This document shows positions 53,757 to 63,523 of a stretch of DNA of 64,000 nucleotides, one piece after another. The stretch's first letter is position 1; each line of letters begins with the position of its first letter. This stretch comes from Millionella massiliensis (lineage in GTDB: Bacteria; Bacteroidota; Bacteroidia; Bacteroidales; Rikenellaceae): positions 1,410,246 to 1,474,245 of the forward strand of contig NZ_FNWD01000002.1 of the NCBI RefSeq assembly GCF_900104655.1. Reading direction: 5' to 3'. The notes under the pieces are model-generated. The model was given only the letters and a program-made list of their open reading frames with translations, ran no database searches and was not told the DNA's origin. A program made the translations under genes and the position numbers.

Positions 53757-54659
53757 CTATTTCCGGAAGCGGAAGAAGACCCCCAGCGGCAACCGCTTGC
53801 CGAACGAGTCCGTCACGAACAGTTCACCCTGTTCGCTCTGCGCCCCCTTCATCTGCGGGAAGACCGACTCACCCAGTGTCCGGGCCAGGAGCGCCGACAA
53901 CCCCATCGAGTAGAGATTCAACACCACGAAACAGTGCTCACCGCTCAACAATTCGGCACACAGCGACAGCATCTCGCGGATCTGCTCCTCGAGGACCCAC
54001 TTTTCGCCCTCGGCCCCACGTCCGTACGACGGCGGGTCGAGAATAATCCCGTTGTAACGCCGTCCTCGCCGCACCTCGCGCCGCACGAACTTCAGAGCGT
54101 CCTCCACAACCCAACGGATACCGTCCAGCCCCGACGCCTCCATGTTCTCGCGCGACCAGGTGACCGTCTGCCGCACCGAATCGACGTGCGTCACCTCGGC
54201 CCCTGCCGCACGCGCCGCCAGCGAAGCTCCGCCCGTGTAGGCAAACAGGTTCAGCACCGCCGGCCGATCGACTCCGGCCCGGCGCAACGCACCGACCGTA
54301 TCGTAGATATAGTCCCAGTTGGCCGCCTGCTCCGGAAAGATTCCGACATGCTTGAACGAAGTCAGCCCCAACCGCATCCGCAGCTTCAGCCCCTGCGGAT
54401 TACGATACTCGACAAACCACTGTTGCGGAGTTCCGCGCCGCAGCACCCACTCGCCCCGATCCTCGCTCCCCTTGTCCTTCCGGAAGCGGGCACCGGCACG
54501 CGCCTCCCACTGCGCCTCGCCGAGCGACGGGGCCCACAATGCCTGAGGTTCGGGCCGTGCCGTCACCACCCGGCCGAAACGCTCCAGTTTCCGCCCGCCG
54601 CCACAGTCCAGCAATTCGTAGTCCTCCCAAAATTCAGGAGCCAAAGTCAGCAGTTCCAT
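53757..54659 (-). CDS. Class I SAM-dependent methyltransferase (RlmI/RlmK-like)
   Basis: A 300-residue RNA methyltransferase. The SAM motif VLNLFAYTGGASLAAR and the catalytic-loop IILDPPSYGRG are characteristic of the RlmI-type 23S rRNA cytosine-5 methyltransferase family; GIFPEQAANWDYI is also conserved. No PUA domain is present, so it is the shorter Bacteroidota form. The start at 54659 (or 54665) is a choice between two near ATGs. Confidence 0.88.
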   Translation of the reverse strand: MELLTLAPEFWEDYELLDCGGGRKLERFGRVVTARPEPQALWAPSLGEAQWEARAGARFRKDKGSEDRGEWVLRRGTPQQWFVEYRNPQGLKLRMRLGLTSFKHVGIFPEQAANWDYIYDTVGALRRAGVDRPAVLNLFAYTGGASLAARAAGAEVTHVDSVRQTVTWSRENMEASGLDGIRWVVEDALKFVRREVRRGRRYNGIILDPPSYGRGAEGEKWVLEEQIREMLSLCAELLSGEHCFVVLNLYSMGLSALLARTLGESVFPQMKGAQSEQGELFVTDSFGKRLPLGVFFRFRK

Positions 54660-54846
54660 ATTCAAAATTCAAACGGTTAACGGGGGACGCCGGACAGCCA
54701 CTCCACTCGCCACTGCCGTCGCACCCGCACGACAAATCAATCTGTATACGGGACAAAATCGTCAAAAATACTGCAAAAGAAGTAAAAACAAGAGTTTTCG
54801 ACCATTCAATCTCCATTCTCAAAGTAAAAGTAGGGATAAAATTCAA

Positions 54847-54854
54847 TATATTTG
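54847..54854 (+). promoter_or_regulatory. -7 box of the GH92 gene
   Basis: TATATTTG, full match to TAnnTTTG, 30 bp before the ATG at 54885; no clear -33 element. Confidence 0.55.
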
Positions 54855-54884
54855 CAATCAACTACCACAAACCACCGCATACTC

Positions 54885-57800
54885 ATGAGATTCTCCCTAT
54901 TGATCCTTCTGGGCACCCTTATTCTGACCGGTTGCGACTCCTCCCGACAAGCCGTGGACTACGTCGACCCGCTGATCGGAACCGATGCCCACGGACACAC
55001 CTTCCCCGGCCCCACCACACCGTTCGGGATGGTGCAACTCTCTCCCGATACCGACACGCAGGGTTGGGACTGGTGCTCGGGCTACCACACCAGCGACTCC
55101 ACCATCATCGGCTTCTCGCATACCCACCTGAGCGGCACCGGCGGCGCCGACCTGGGTGACATTCTGTTCATGCCCGCCACCGGCCCCCTCAAATTCGAAC
55201 CCGGCAGCAAAGCCGAGCCCGGAACCGGCTACCGTTCGCGTTTCCAGCACAGGAACGAAAAGGCATCGGCCGGCTACTACAGCGTCTTTCTCGAAGACCC
55301 GAACATCCGCGCCGAACTCACCGCCACCCCCCACACCGGCGTTCACCGCTACACGTTCGGCACCACCGAAAACCAACACATCATCATCGACCTGCGCCAC
55401 GGCATCCAGGATAACGTGAACAGCGCCGCCTTCCGCCTGGTGGACGACCACACCATCGAAGGATGGCGCCGTTCGAACGGCTGGGCCGCCGACCACACCA
55501 TCTACTTCCGCGCCGAATTTTCGGAACCGATCCGCGAGATCCGGGCCCGGATCAACGGCATCGACACCACCAACGTCGACTCCTGCCAGGGCGAACGGGT
55601 CGTACTGGCCGTATTCCCGCAGAAACACACCAAAACGGTCGAAATCCGCGTAGGGATCTCGGCCGTAGGGCTCGAAAGCGCGGCCGACAACCTCGCAGCC
55701 GAAGCCCAGGGCCACAGTTTCGACGAACTGGTTCAGGCCGCCCGCGACAGCTGGAACCAGGCATTGAGCCGCATCGAAGTGACCGGCCCGAACGCCGACG
55801 ACAAAACCATCTTCTACACCGCCCTCTACCACTCGATGACCGCCCCGTACCTCTTCAGCGACGTCAACGGTCGCTACCGGGGCTCCGACGGCCGCATCCA
55901 TAATCCCGCCAGCAAGGGCGAACGCCCCAACTATGCCCTCTTCTCGACGTGGGACACCTTCCGGGCCCTACATCCGCTGCTGACGATCGTCGCTCCGCAG
56001 ACCAACGCCGCCATCGTCGAATCCATGCTCCGCTACTACCAGCAGTCCGGCCGGCTCCCCGTATGGGACCTCCACATGAACGAAAACAACTGCATGATCG
56101 GCTACCACTCCGTACCGATCATCGCCGACGCATACCTCAAAGGCCAAATCCCCGATTCGCTGGGCCAGCTCGCCCTCGAAGCCATGGTCCACAGCGCCAT
56201 GCAACCCAATTACAGCGGACTGGGTTACTTCTACACACTGGGCTACCTCCCCTCCGACAAGGAGAACAACTCCGTATCGAAAGCCCTCGAATACGCCTAT
56301 GACGACTGGTGCATCGCCCAGATGGCCCGCGCACTGGGCCAGGACAGCCTCTACCACGAATTCATCACCCGCGCCCAATATTACAAAAACCACTTCGATC
56401 GCGAAGACGGATTTTTCAAGGGTCGCCGTTCCACCGGCCAATTCGTCACCCCGTTCGACCCCACCCAGATCTCGATTCTCGGCCAGGGCGACTTCACCGA
56501 AGGCAACGCCTGGCACTACCGGTTCTTCGTCCCGCAGGACGTGAACACCCACATCGCCATGCTCGGCGGTGACGAGTCCTACATCGCCGCCATCGACTCG
56601 ATGTTCAACGCCCCCTCCACCACCGCCGACCACTCGCCCGACGTGTCGGGTCTGATCGGCCAGTACGCCCACGGCAACGAGCCCTCCCACCAGGTGGCCT
56701 ACCTCTACTCCTACGCCGGAGCCCCGTGGCGCACCCAGGAAAAGGTCGACCAGATCAAACGCACCCTCTACACCACCGGACGCGACGGCCTCTGCGGCAA
56801 CGAAGACTGCGGCCAGATGTCCGCCTGGTACGTGCTCAGCGCAATGGGCTTCTATCCCGTCACCCCCGCCTCCGGCATCTACGTGCTCGGCACCCCCACC
56901 TTCAAGGAGACCGCCATCCACATGGCCGACGGCAAAACGTTCATCATCAAAGCCAAGGGACTCTCCTCCGACGGAAAAGACATCTACATCCAGTCCGCCG
57001 AATACAACGGCGAACCCTACACCAAATCCTACATCACCCATCAGATGATCGCTCAGGGCGGCAAGCTCGTACTCCACATGGGTGACACCCCCAACAAATC
57101 GTTCGGCGCCGATCCGGCCGACCGCCCCGTCTCGGTCATTCCGGCCGAAGATGCCGTCGAATCGGAGCAGATGCTCGACGGCATCGTCTTCGAGCCCTAC
57201 ATCGACGACACCCTCCAGGTCTTCGGCCCCACCAAGACCCTGCGGCCGAAACTCTACCACGCCCAACCCGGCACCCGCATCGTCTACACCACCGACGGAC
57301 GTGATCCGGACAGCAACTCCCCCACGGCCGGTCCCCAGGGTATCCGTCTTTCGGAGAACACCCGCCTCAAGTTGCGCGCCATCACTCCCGACCGCCAGAT
57401 GAGCAACGTCAAAGAGTATCACTTCTACAAGAGTATGCTCAAAGGCGCCCGGGTAACACTCGACGAAGCCCCCTCGGCCCCCTATGTCAACGGCGGAGCC
57501 GCCGCCTTGACCGACTACGCCCTGGGCGGCAACAACTACATCCAACCGCAATGGATCGGCTTCGACGGCAACAACCTGACCGGCGTCATCGACCTGGGGA
57601 AGCCTCAGACGCTGAGCCACGTAGGATTTAACGCCATCAACGCGCCCGGATCCTGGATTGTCCTGCCGCGCGACGCCATATTCGACTTCTCGACCGACAG
57701 CATCCACTTCACCCACCCGGTGGCCCTGACCACGATCGACAGCCAGACAGCCAGCCACGGTGCCCACTTCTTCGGGACACGGATTCCCGGAGGCGTCACC

Positions 57801-57905
57801 GCCCGATACATCCGTTTTGTGATCCGCAACGGCAAACTGCCCGACTGGCACATCGGCAAAGGGAATCCGTCGTGGATGTTCGTTGACGAGATCACCGCCT
57901 ATTAA
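54885..57905 (+). CDS. GH92 alpha-mannosidase lipoprotein
   Basis: Calcium-dependent exo-alpha-mannosidase acting on N-glycan or yeast mannan linkages. The 1006-residue product has a lipoprotein signal MRFSLLILLGTLILTGC, then DYVDPLIGTDAHGHTFPG at the start of the GH92 N-domain, FSTWDTFRALHPLLTIV and VWDLHMNENNCMIGYHSVPIIADAY in the (alpha/alpha)6 catalytic part near residue 400, and DEDCGQMSAW-type blocks (GNEDCGQMSAWYVLSAMGF). The C-terminus adds a chitobiase C-terminal-like domain (RIVYTTDGRDPDS) and an F5/8 type C-like domain ending PSWMFVDEITAY. Frame opens at 54852; signal peptide fixes 54885. Confidence 0.96.
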   Translation: MRFSLLILLGTLILTGCDSSRQAVDYVDPLIGTDAHGHTFPGPTTPFGMVQLSPDTDTQGWDWCSGYHTSDSTIIGFSHTHLSGTGGADLGDILFMPATGPLKFEPGSKAEPGTGYRSRFQHRNEKASAGYYSVFLEDPNIRAELTATPHTGVHRYTFGTTENQHIIIDLRHGIQDNVNSAAFRLVDDHTIEGWRRSNGWAADHTIYFRAEFSEPIREIRARINGIDTTNVDSCQGERVVLAVFPQKHTKTVEIRVGISAVGLESAADNLAAEAQGHSFDELVQAARDSWNQALSRIEVTGPNADDKTIFYTALYHSMTAPYLFSDVNGRYRGSDGRIHNPASKGERPNYALFSTWDTFRALHPLLTIVAPQTNAAIVESMLRYYQQSGRLPVWDLHMNENNCMIGYHSVPIIADAYLKGQIPDSLGQLALEAMVHSAMQPNYSGLGYFYTLGYLPSDKENNSVSKALEYAYDDWCIAQMARALGQDSLYHEFITRAQYYKNHFDREDGFFKGRRSTGQFVTPFDPTQISILGQGDFTEGNAWHYRFFVPQDVNTHIAMLGGDESYIAAIDSMFNAPSTTADHSPDVSGLIGQYAHGNEPSHQVAYLYSYAGAPWRTQEKVDQIKRTLYTTGRDGLCGNEDCGQMSAWYVLSAMGFYPVTPASGIYVLGTPTFKETAIHMADGKTFIIKAKGLSSDGKDIYIQSAEYNGEPYTKSYITHQMIAQGGKLVLHMGDTPNKSFGADPADRPVSVIPAEDAVESEQMLDGIVFEPYIDDTLQVFGPTKTLRPKLYHAQPGTRIVYTTDGRDPDSNSPTAGPQGIRLSENTRLKLRAITPDRQMSNVKEYHFYKSMLKGARVTLDEAPSAPYVNGGAAALTDYALGGNNYIQPQWIGFDGNNLTGVIDLGKPQTLSHVGFNAINAPGSWIVLPRDAIFDFSTDSIHFTHPVALTTIDSQTASHGAHFFGTRIPGGVTARYIRFVIRNGKLPDWHIGKGNPSWMFVDEITAY

Positions 57906-58017
57906 CCACACCCCGAACGGCGCCCCCTCTCCATTGGGAGAAGACCGGCAGAACGCACCACATTCGCTTCACCGGCTCACGCCGCGCCCCAAACGACACA
58001 GAACGCCCTCGAACGAC

Positions 58018-58359
58018 ATGAGCAGCAATGACTGGAAAGCACGGTTAGGCACCGTCTACTCCACCAATCCCGACTTCCAATACCAGACCGAAGAAGCGCC
58101 CCGCACCGAGACCCTGCCACCCGCCCGACAGCGGCTCCGCGTGGCACTGGACCGTCGCAACCGCGGCGGCAAACAGGTCACCATCGTGGCCGACTTCGTG
58201 GGCGACGAAAGCGACCTCAAGGAGTTGTGCAAGATGCTCAAACAGCGTTGCGGCGTAGGCGGCAGCGCCAAAGAGGGCGAAATCATCATTCAGGGCGACT
58301 TCCGCGACAAAGTCGTCCAGATACTCATCCAAGCCGGCTACAAGGCCCGCAAGATCTGA
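58018..58359 (+). CDS. eIF1/SUI1-family translation factor (YciH-like)
   Basis: A 113-residue protein with the SUI1 fold: RLRVALDRRNRGGKQVTIVADFVGDESDLKELCKMLKQRCGVGGSAKEGEIIIQGDFRDKVVQILIQAGYKARKI. It resembles bacterial YciH and archaeal/eukaryotic eIF1 and may influence start-codon selection. The frame opens at 57883, but the SUI1 domain begins after MSSNDWK at 58018. It lies 20 bp before the next gene on the same strand. Confidence 0.93.
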   Translation: MSSNDWKARLGTVYSTNPDFQYQTEEAPRTETLPPARQRLRVALDRRNRGGKQVTIVADFVGDESDLKELCKMLKQRCGVGGSAKEGEIIIQGDFRDKVVQILIQAGYKARKI

Positions 58360-58379
58360 GCCCCCACCGACCGACCCCG

Positions 58380-61298
58380 ATGCGACACCCCATCCGCACG
58401 TACCGCCTTTCGGCCCTGGTGTTGTTCCTGTTGACTCTACTGGCACAACCCGCAGCCCGCGCCCAATTCTACTACAACGGCCGCGGCCCGATGAACCTCC
58501 GCTGGGAGCAGATCAAAAGCCCCCATTACAAACTCGTCTATCCCGAGCGATATGCCCCGACGGCCACCGCTCTGGCCGGATTTCTGGACACCATCGCTCC
58601 GAGCATCACCCACGGATTCACCCGCACCCCCCAGCGGCTTCCGATCCTCCTCCACACCGAGAACCTCTACTCCAACGGCGAAGTCGTCTGGGCCCCGAAG
58701 CGGATGGAGCTGATGACCACCGCCCCGGCCGGCGACATCTATGCCGAGCCGTGGCTCAAACAACTCGCCGTCCACGAAAGCCGCCACATCGTACAGCTCT
58801 CGGCCCTGCGCAGCGGCCTGACCCGCGTTGCCTCCTGGCTGCTGGGTGAAGCCGGCACCTGTGTCGGGATGATCGTCGTACCCAAATGGTTTCTCGAAGG
58901 CGACGCCACCCTGGCCGAGACCCAGTACTCCGAATTCGGCCGCGCCTACCAACCCTCCTTCACCGTCGGGATGCGCGCCCTCTTTGCCGCCGACAGCACC
59001 AACACCCGCCTCAAAAGCGACCGGTGGATCTCCGGCTCGTACCGCACCTACATCCCCGGCCTCTATGAATACGGCTACCAGGTAGTCGCCGCCGGCGAAC
59101 GGTATCACGGGCCCGAAATGTGGGGCCGCGCCGTCGAATACGCCGGCCGCTGGCCCATCTTCATCGTGCCGCTGCGCATCTACCTCAGCCGCCACTACAA
59201 CACCCGCCTCAGCGATCTCAGCCAGACGGCCCTCGACGACCTGTATGACCACTGGAAGCCCTACTCCGCCATTCCCGACAGCTATCGCACCCTGACCCGT
59301 CCCACCCGCGACGGCCGGGCCTTCACCACCTACGCCGATCCGCTTCCCACCCCGCGCGGCATCATCGCCACCAAGACCGACTACGACACCCCGCCCCGCT
59401 TCGTATGGGTCGATACCACCACCCACCGCGACCGCACCCTACGGTGGATCGCCACGCCGTCGAGCCGCCCCACCGTCGCCGGGAACACCCTCTGGTGGAC
59501 CGAGTACAAACCCCACCCCGTATGGGAATACAAGACCTACTCCATCATACGGAGCCTCGACCTGACGACCGGCAAACGAAAGAGCTACGGCCACCGACAG
59601 GCCCACTACTTCGCCACGCCGCTGACCCTCGACGGCCGGACGTTTGTGGCCACCGTATCGCCCGACTCGCTCGGCGGGAGCGATCTGGTGCTCCACACCG
59701 CCGAGCCCTTCCGCGAGACCGACCGTCTGCCGTTCGACCTGCTGACCACCCTGCACGGCATGGCATGGGACAGCACCACCCGCACGCTGGCCTTCATCGC
59801 GCTGGGCGAAGAGGGGATGCAGCTGTGCCGCACCAGCGTCACCCCCGAAGGCACCCTGACCCCCGTCGAAGCCATCACCGCTCCCTCGATGGTGACCCTC
59901 AGCGGGCTCACCGCCGACGGCCACGGCCACCTCTACTTCAGCTCGATCCAGTCCGGCAAGGACGAAATCCACACCCTCGACCTGACCACTCCGGAGCGGA
60001 CCGAACGCCGACTGACCACCTCGCGATTCGGGGCCTACTCCCCCGCGGCCGACACCTCGCGCGTGCTCTTCACCACCTACACCGCCGACGGGTACCTCGT
60101 GGCCTCCACGACACCGCACGACACCCAGGATACGGTTCGCTGGAGCCGTCTCCCGGCAAATCTGCTGAACATTCCCGCCCCGCGGTGGAACGTCCCCACC
60201 ATGAGCCAACTGCCCATGGACGACTCCACCACCAGCCACCCCGTACGCCGCTACAACAAGGCCCTGCGATGGTTCAACATCCACAGTTGGGCGCCGGTAG
60301 CCGCCGACATCGACAACCTGCTGAACACCAGCGACCGCACCCTGAACATCGGCTTCGGTGCGAGCCTCTTCTTCCAGAGCGTGATGGGCGACAGCTACGG
60401 CTCGGCCACCTACGGACGGCTCCACGGCGACAACTGGCTGCAAGGCTCGTGGACCTACGCCGGCCTGCCGCTCCAGATTACGGCCGACGTGGAATACGGC
60501 GGCGGCAAACAGAGCGTCTATATCCCCGTGGACAGCTACAACGCCGGGATCCGCGCACCGGCCGACCGCAAGAACTTCCTCCAGGTACAGGGAAGCGTGT
60601 CCGTGCCGCTGGACCTGTCGGGCGGCAGCAACCTGCGCCTGCTGCAACCCTCCTTCACCGTGACCCACCACAACTCGCTGATGTACGATCCCGACCGATC
60701 GAGCTTCACCAAAGGTTACCAAAGCTACTACGCTTCACTGTGGTGGAGCAACAACCGCCGCGCCTCGACCCGCTGCATCACCCCCCGGCTGGGGTACGCC
60801 CTGCGGGCCGACGTCATAGGCGCCTTCAACAACCGCTTCGGCATGCTCTACAGCCTCTTCGCACGGGGCTACCTGCCCGGCTTCATGCGCAACCACAGCA
60901 TGACCCTGCGTGTGGGAGGCATGTACCAGACCGAAGCCGAACTGGGCTTCAATCAAAAGCCCTTCTTCCCGCGCGGCGCCTACAACGGGTGGGCAGCCAA
61001 ATACTACGGGGCCGCCTCGCTCGACTACACCTTCCCGGTCTGCTATCCGGACGGCGGCATCAACGGCGTGGTCTTTTTCAAACGAATCTGGATGAATCTC
61101 TTCGGCGACTTCAGCCGCGGTGCCTACTTTGCCGGCGGCGGCACCACCCGAGGCCACAACATCTGGTCCTACGGCGGCGACATCGCCTTCGAGATGAACG
61201 TACTGGGGTCGTCCAGCCCCGCTACCGTCAAATTCACGCTGGCCTCCCCGTCGAACGACAAATTCTATTTCGGCGTCGGACTGGCCATGGACTTTTAG
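58380..61298 (+). CDS. Secreted HExxH / beta-propeller / beta-barrel protein
   Basis: A 972-residue exported protein not assigned to a named family here. Signal peptide to about residue 28. A metallopeptidase-like region has HESRH at 132-136 and WFLEGDA at 170-176, which fits the third-ligand Glu173 of gluzincin peptidases. Residues 330-640 look like a TolB/WD-type propeller (blades such as RGIIATKTDYDTPPRFVWVD and GHLYFSSIQSGKDEIHTLDL). The last about 280 residues are aromatic, alternating strands (SATYGRLHGDNWLQGSW, KFYFGVGLAMDF) ending in Phe, as in outer-membrane barrels. It may be a surface-anchored protease or a barrel-assembly relative. It follows the SUI1 gene by 20 bp. Confidence 0.8.
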   Translation: MRHPIRTYRLSALVLFLLTLLAQPAARAQFYYNGRGPMNLRWEQIKSPHYKLVYPERYAPTATALAGFLDTIAPSITHGFTRTPQRLPILLHTENLYSNGEVVWAPKRMELMTTAPAGDIYAEPWLKQLAVHESRHIVQLSALRSGLTRVASWLLGEAGTCVGMIVVPKWFLEGDATLAETQYSEFGRAYQPSFTVGMRALFAADSTNTRLKSDRWISGSYRTYIPGLYEYGYQVVAAGERYHGPEMWGRAVEYAGRWPIFIVPLRIYLSRHYNTRLSDLSQTALDDLYDHWKPYSAIPDSYRTLTRPTRDGRAFTTYADPLPTPRGIIATKTDYDTPPRFVWVDTTTHRDRTLRWIATPSSRPTVAGNTLWWTEYKPHPVWEYKTYSIIRSLDLTTGKRKSYGHRQAHYFATPLTLDGRTFVATVSPDSLGGSDLVLHTAEPFRETDRLPFDLLTTLHGMAWDSTTRTLAFIALGEEGMQLCRTSVTPEGTLTPVEAITAPSMVTLSGLTADGHGHLYFSSIQSGKDEIHTLDLTTPERTERRLTTSRFGAYSPAADTSRVLFTTYTADGYLVASTTPHDTQDTVRWSRLPANLLNIPAPRWNVPTMSQLPMDDSTTSHPVRRYNKALRWFNIHSWAPVAADIDNLLNTSDRTLNIGFGASLFFQSVMGDSYGSATYGRLHGDNWLQGSWTYAGLPLQITADVEYGGGKQSVYIPVDSYNAGIRAPADRKNFLQVQGSVSVPLDLSGGSNLRLLQPSFTVTHHNSLMYDPDRSSFTKGYQSYYASLWWSNNRRASTRCITPRLGYALRADVIGAFNNRFGMLYSLFARGYLPGFMRNHSMTLRVGGMYQTEAELGFNQKPFFPRGAYNGWAAKYYGAASLDYTFPVCYPDGGINGVVFFKRIWMNLFGDFSRGAYFAGGGTTRGHNIWSYGGDIAFEMNVLGSSSPATVKFTLASPSNDKFYFGVGLAMDF

Positions 61299-61320
61299 CC
61301 TCAGCCGGGTACAGAAAAAA

Positions 61321-61345
61321 CAGTCGGGGAAGAATTTCCATACGG
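61321..61345. terminator. Terminator between convergent genes
   Basis: CAGTCGGGGAAGAATT pairs exactly with AATTCTTCCCCGACTG, followed by TTTT; serves the 58380 gene and, in reverse, dxs. Confidence 0.88.
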
Positions 61346-61560
61346 AATTCTTCCCCGACTGTTTTGCTATAATTTCACGACCCGAATTTTACGGCCGTTC
61401 GTATTTCTCAAAACGGGATACTCGCAGACAAGTCTCCCTTTTCCGATTTCCGTCGTCGTTCTCAGTTCTGCACGACGCCCCCACTCACTCTTTCTCTTTT
61501 CCTCAACTATCCACCGACCCGCCGACCGCATTCCGGACGACAGCCGCCCGTCCCCACGGG

Positions 61561-63474
61561 TTACTCCGCCAGCAACAACCGAATCTTTTGGGCGATGGAA
61601 TCAGCATCGATACCGCACAAGGCACGCAACTGCTGCACCGATCCGTGTTCCACAAAACGATCCGGCAATCCCAGACGGATCACCTGCAATTCAGTCAACC
61701 GCCCCCGATCGGCCAGATATTCCAGCACGGCACTCCCGGCCCCGCCGACAACGACACCGTCTTCGACCGTCACCACATAACGATACCCCCGCCCGGCGAT
61801 CCGCTCCAACAGCTCCGCATCGAGCGGTTTGACAAAGCGCAGGTCGTAATGGGCTACGGCCACACCCTCCGCCGCGAGTGATTCGACCGCCCGGGCTGCT
61901 TCAGCTCCGATCGCCCCCACCGAGAGCAGGGCTACCTTCGCCCCGTCCGGTTCAGCGAGGATCCGTCCGCGGCCGCGCTCGATCCGGGTCAGCGGTTCGT
62001 TCAGCACCTCCACAGGGAATGCACCGCCACGCGGGTAGCGGATCACCCACATCCCGTCGGTTCCGGCCGATGCCGTATACATCAGATTGCGCAGTTCGAC
62101 GGCATCCATCGGCGCCGCGATCGTCAGGTTCGGGATGCCGCGCAACAGGGCCAGGTCGAATGCCCCGTGGTGCGTGGCCCCATCCTCGCCCACCAGCCCG
62201 GCGCGGTCCAGGCAGAGCACAACGGGCAACTCCTGAATCGCGGCATCGTGGATCACGTTGTCCACGGCACGCTGCATGAACGACGAGTAGATGTTGCAAA
62301 ACGGCACCTTACCTCCGGCAGCCAGTCCGGCCGCAAAGGTCACCGCGTGTCCTTCGGCAATTCCGACGTCATATGCGCGATCGGGCATCCGCTCCATCAG
62401 CAGGTTCATCGAACAGCCGGTGGGCATGGCCGGCGTGATCCCCACAATCCGGGGATCGGCCTCGGCCAGCTGCACCAGCGTATGGCCGAAAATATCCTGA
62501 TACCGCAGCCTGCCCGACTTTTCGGGCGAGACGGCCAGACGCTCCCCGGTGTCGGGGTCGAACCGCCCCGGTGCATGCCACTGGGTTTGGTTCTGCTCCG
62601 CCGGAGCATACCCTTTGCCCTTGACGGTCAGTGCATGGAGAATCTTGGGGCCCGGCAGGTTGCGCAGATCACGCAACGCCTTGACCAGCGCCACCACATC
62701 GTTGCCGTCGACCGGCCCGAAATAGCGGAAGTTGAACGATTCGAAGAGGTTGCTCTGGTGCAGGAAGAAGGATTTTGCCCCGTTGAGCATCTTTTGGATC
62801 ACCCGGCGCAGGCGGGGCGCACGGTTCAACGCCTTCCAGGTCGAATCCTTAAAGCGGTTGTAATGGCGCGACGTGCTGATGTCCAGCAGCGTCTCCTTCA
62901 GAGCTCCGACATTGGGGTCGATCGAGATGCGGTTATCGTTCAGAATGATCAGAATATCGTTGTCGGGATCGGCTCCGGCATTGTTCATCCCCTCAAAGGC
63001 CAGACCGCCGGTCATGGCCCCGTCCCCGATCACCGCCACGCACTTGGGTCCGGTGCCGTCCTCCCGGCGCAGCGCCCGCGACAAACCGAGCGCCGCCGAA
63101 ATGGAGGTCGAGGAGTGCCCTCCGCCAAAAGCGTCGTATTCACTTTCGCTCATCTTCGGGAAACCGCTGATACCGCCCAACTTGCGGTTGGTATGGAAGC
63201 GGTCGCGCCGACCGGTGATGATCTTGTGGGCGTAGGCCTGATGTCCGACGTCCCAGACCACCCGATCGACCGGCGTATCATACACATAATGGATCGCCAC
63301 GGCCAGTTCCAGCGCCCCGAGGCTTGCCCCCAGGTGGCCGGGATTGGCCGACACTTCGCGGATGATGAACTCGCGGAGCTCCGCACAATAGGCCGGGAGC
63401 TCGTCCACCGCGAGTTTCCGCAGATCGGCCGGAGTGTCGATACGGTCGAGATATTTGGTCGCTTTCGCCGTCAT
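61561..63474 (-). CDS. dxs: 1-deoxy-D-xylulose-5-phosphate synthase
   Basis: Thiamine-diphosphate enzyme of the MEP isoprenoid pathway. The 637-residue product starts MTAKATKYLDRIDTPADLRKL; it has NPGHLGASLGALELAVAIHYV, DVGHQAYAHKI, the ThDP motif VIGDGAMTGGLAFEGMNNAG, GPVDGNDVVALVKAL and the transketolase C-domain LPTGYANCIRA-independent block GLPDRFVEHGSV. The frame opens at 63582; the ATG at 63474 matches the usual start. Divergent from the OmpA-like gene; a -7 box TATCTTTG lies 20 bp upstream. Confidence 0.97.
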   Translation of the reverse strand: MTAKATKYLDRIDTPADLRKLAVDELPAYCAELREFIIREVSANPGHLGASLGALELAVAIHYVYDTPVDRVVWDVGHQAYAHKIITGRRDRFHTNRKLGGISGFPKMSESEYDAFGGGHSSTSISAALGLSRALRREDGTGPKCVAVIGDGAMTGGLAFEGMNNAGADPDNDILIILNDNRISIDPNVGALKETLLDISTSRHYNRFKDSTWKALNRAPRLRRVIQKMLNGAKSFFLHQSNLFESFNFRYFGPVDGNDVVALVKALRDLRNLPGPKILHALTVKGKGYAPAEQNQTQWHAPGRFDPDTGERLAVSPEKSGRLRYQDIFGHTLVQLAEADPRIVGITPAMPTGCSMNLLMERMPDRAYDVGIAEGHAVTFAAGLAAGGKVPFCNIYSSFMQRAVDNVIHDAAIQELPVVLCLDRAGLVGEDGATHHGAFDLALLRGIPNLTIAAPMDAVELRNLMYTASAGTDGMWVIRYPRGGAFPVEVLNEPLTRIERGRGRILAEPDGAKVALLSVGAIGAEAARAVESLAAEGVAVAHYDLRFVKPLDAELLERIAGRGYRYVVTVEDGVVVGGAGSAVLEYLADRGRLTELQVIRLGLPDRFVEHGSVQQLRALCGIDADSIAQKIRLLLAE

Positions 63475-63494
63475 TTCAACTGTCGATATAAGTA

Positions 63495-63502
63495 CAAAGA
63501 TA
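63495..63502 (-). promoter_or_regulatory. -7 box of dxs
   Basis: Minus strand TATCTTTG, a full consensus match, about 21 bp before the dxs start. Confidence 0.55.
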
Positions 63503-63523
63503 GAAATTTTGTACCTTCGCCTT

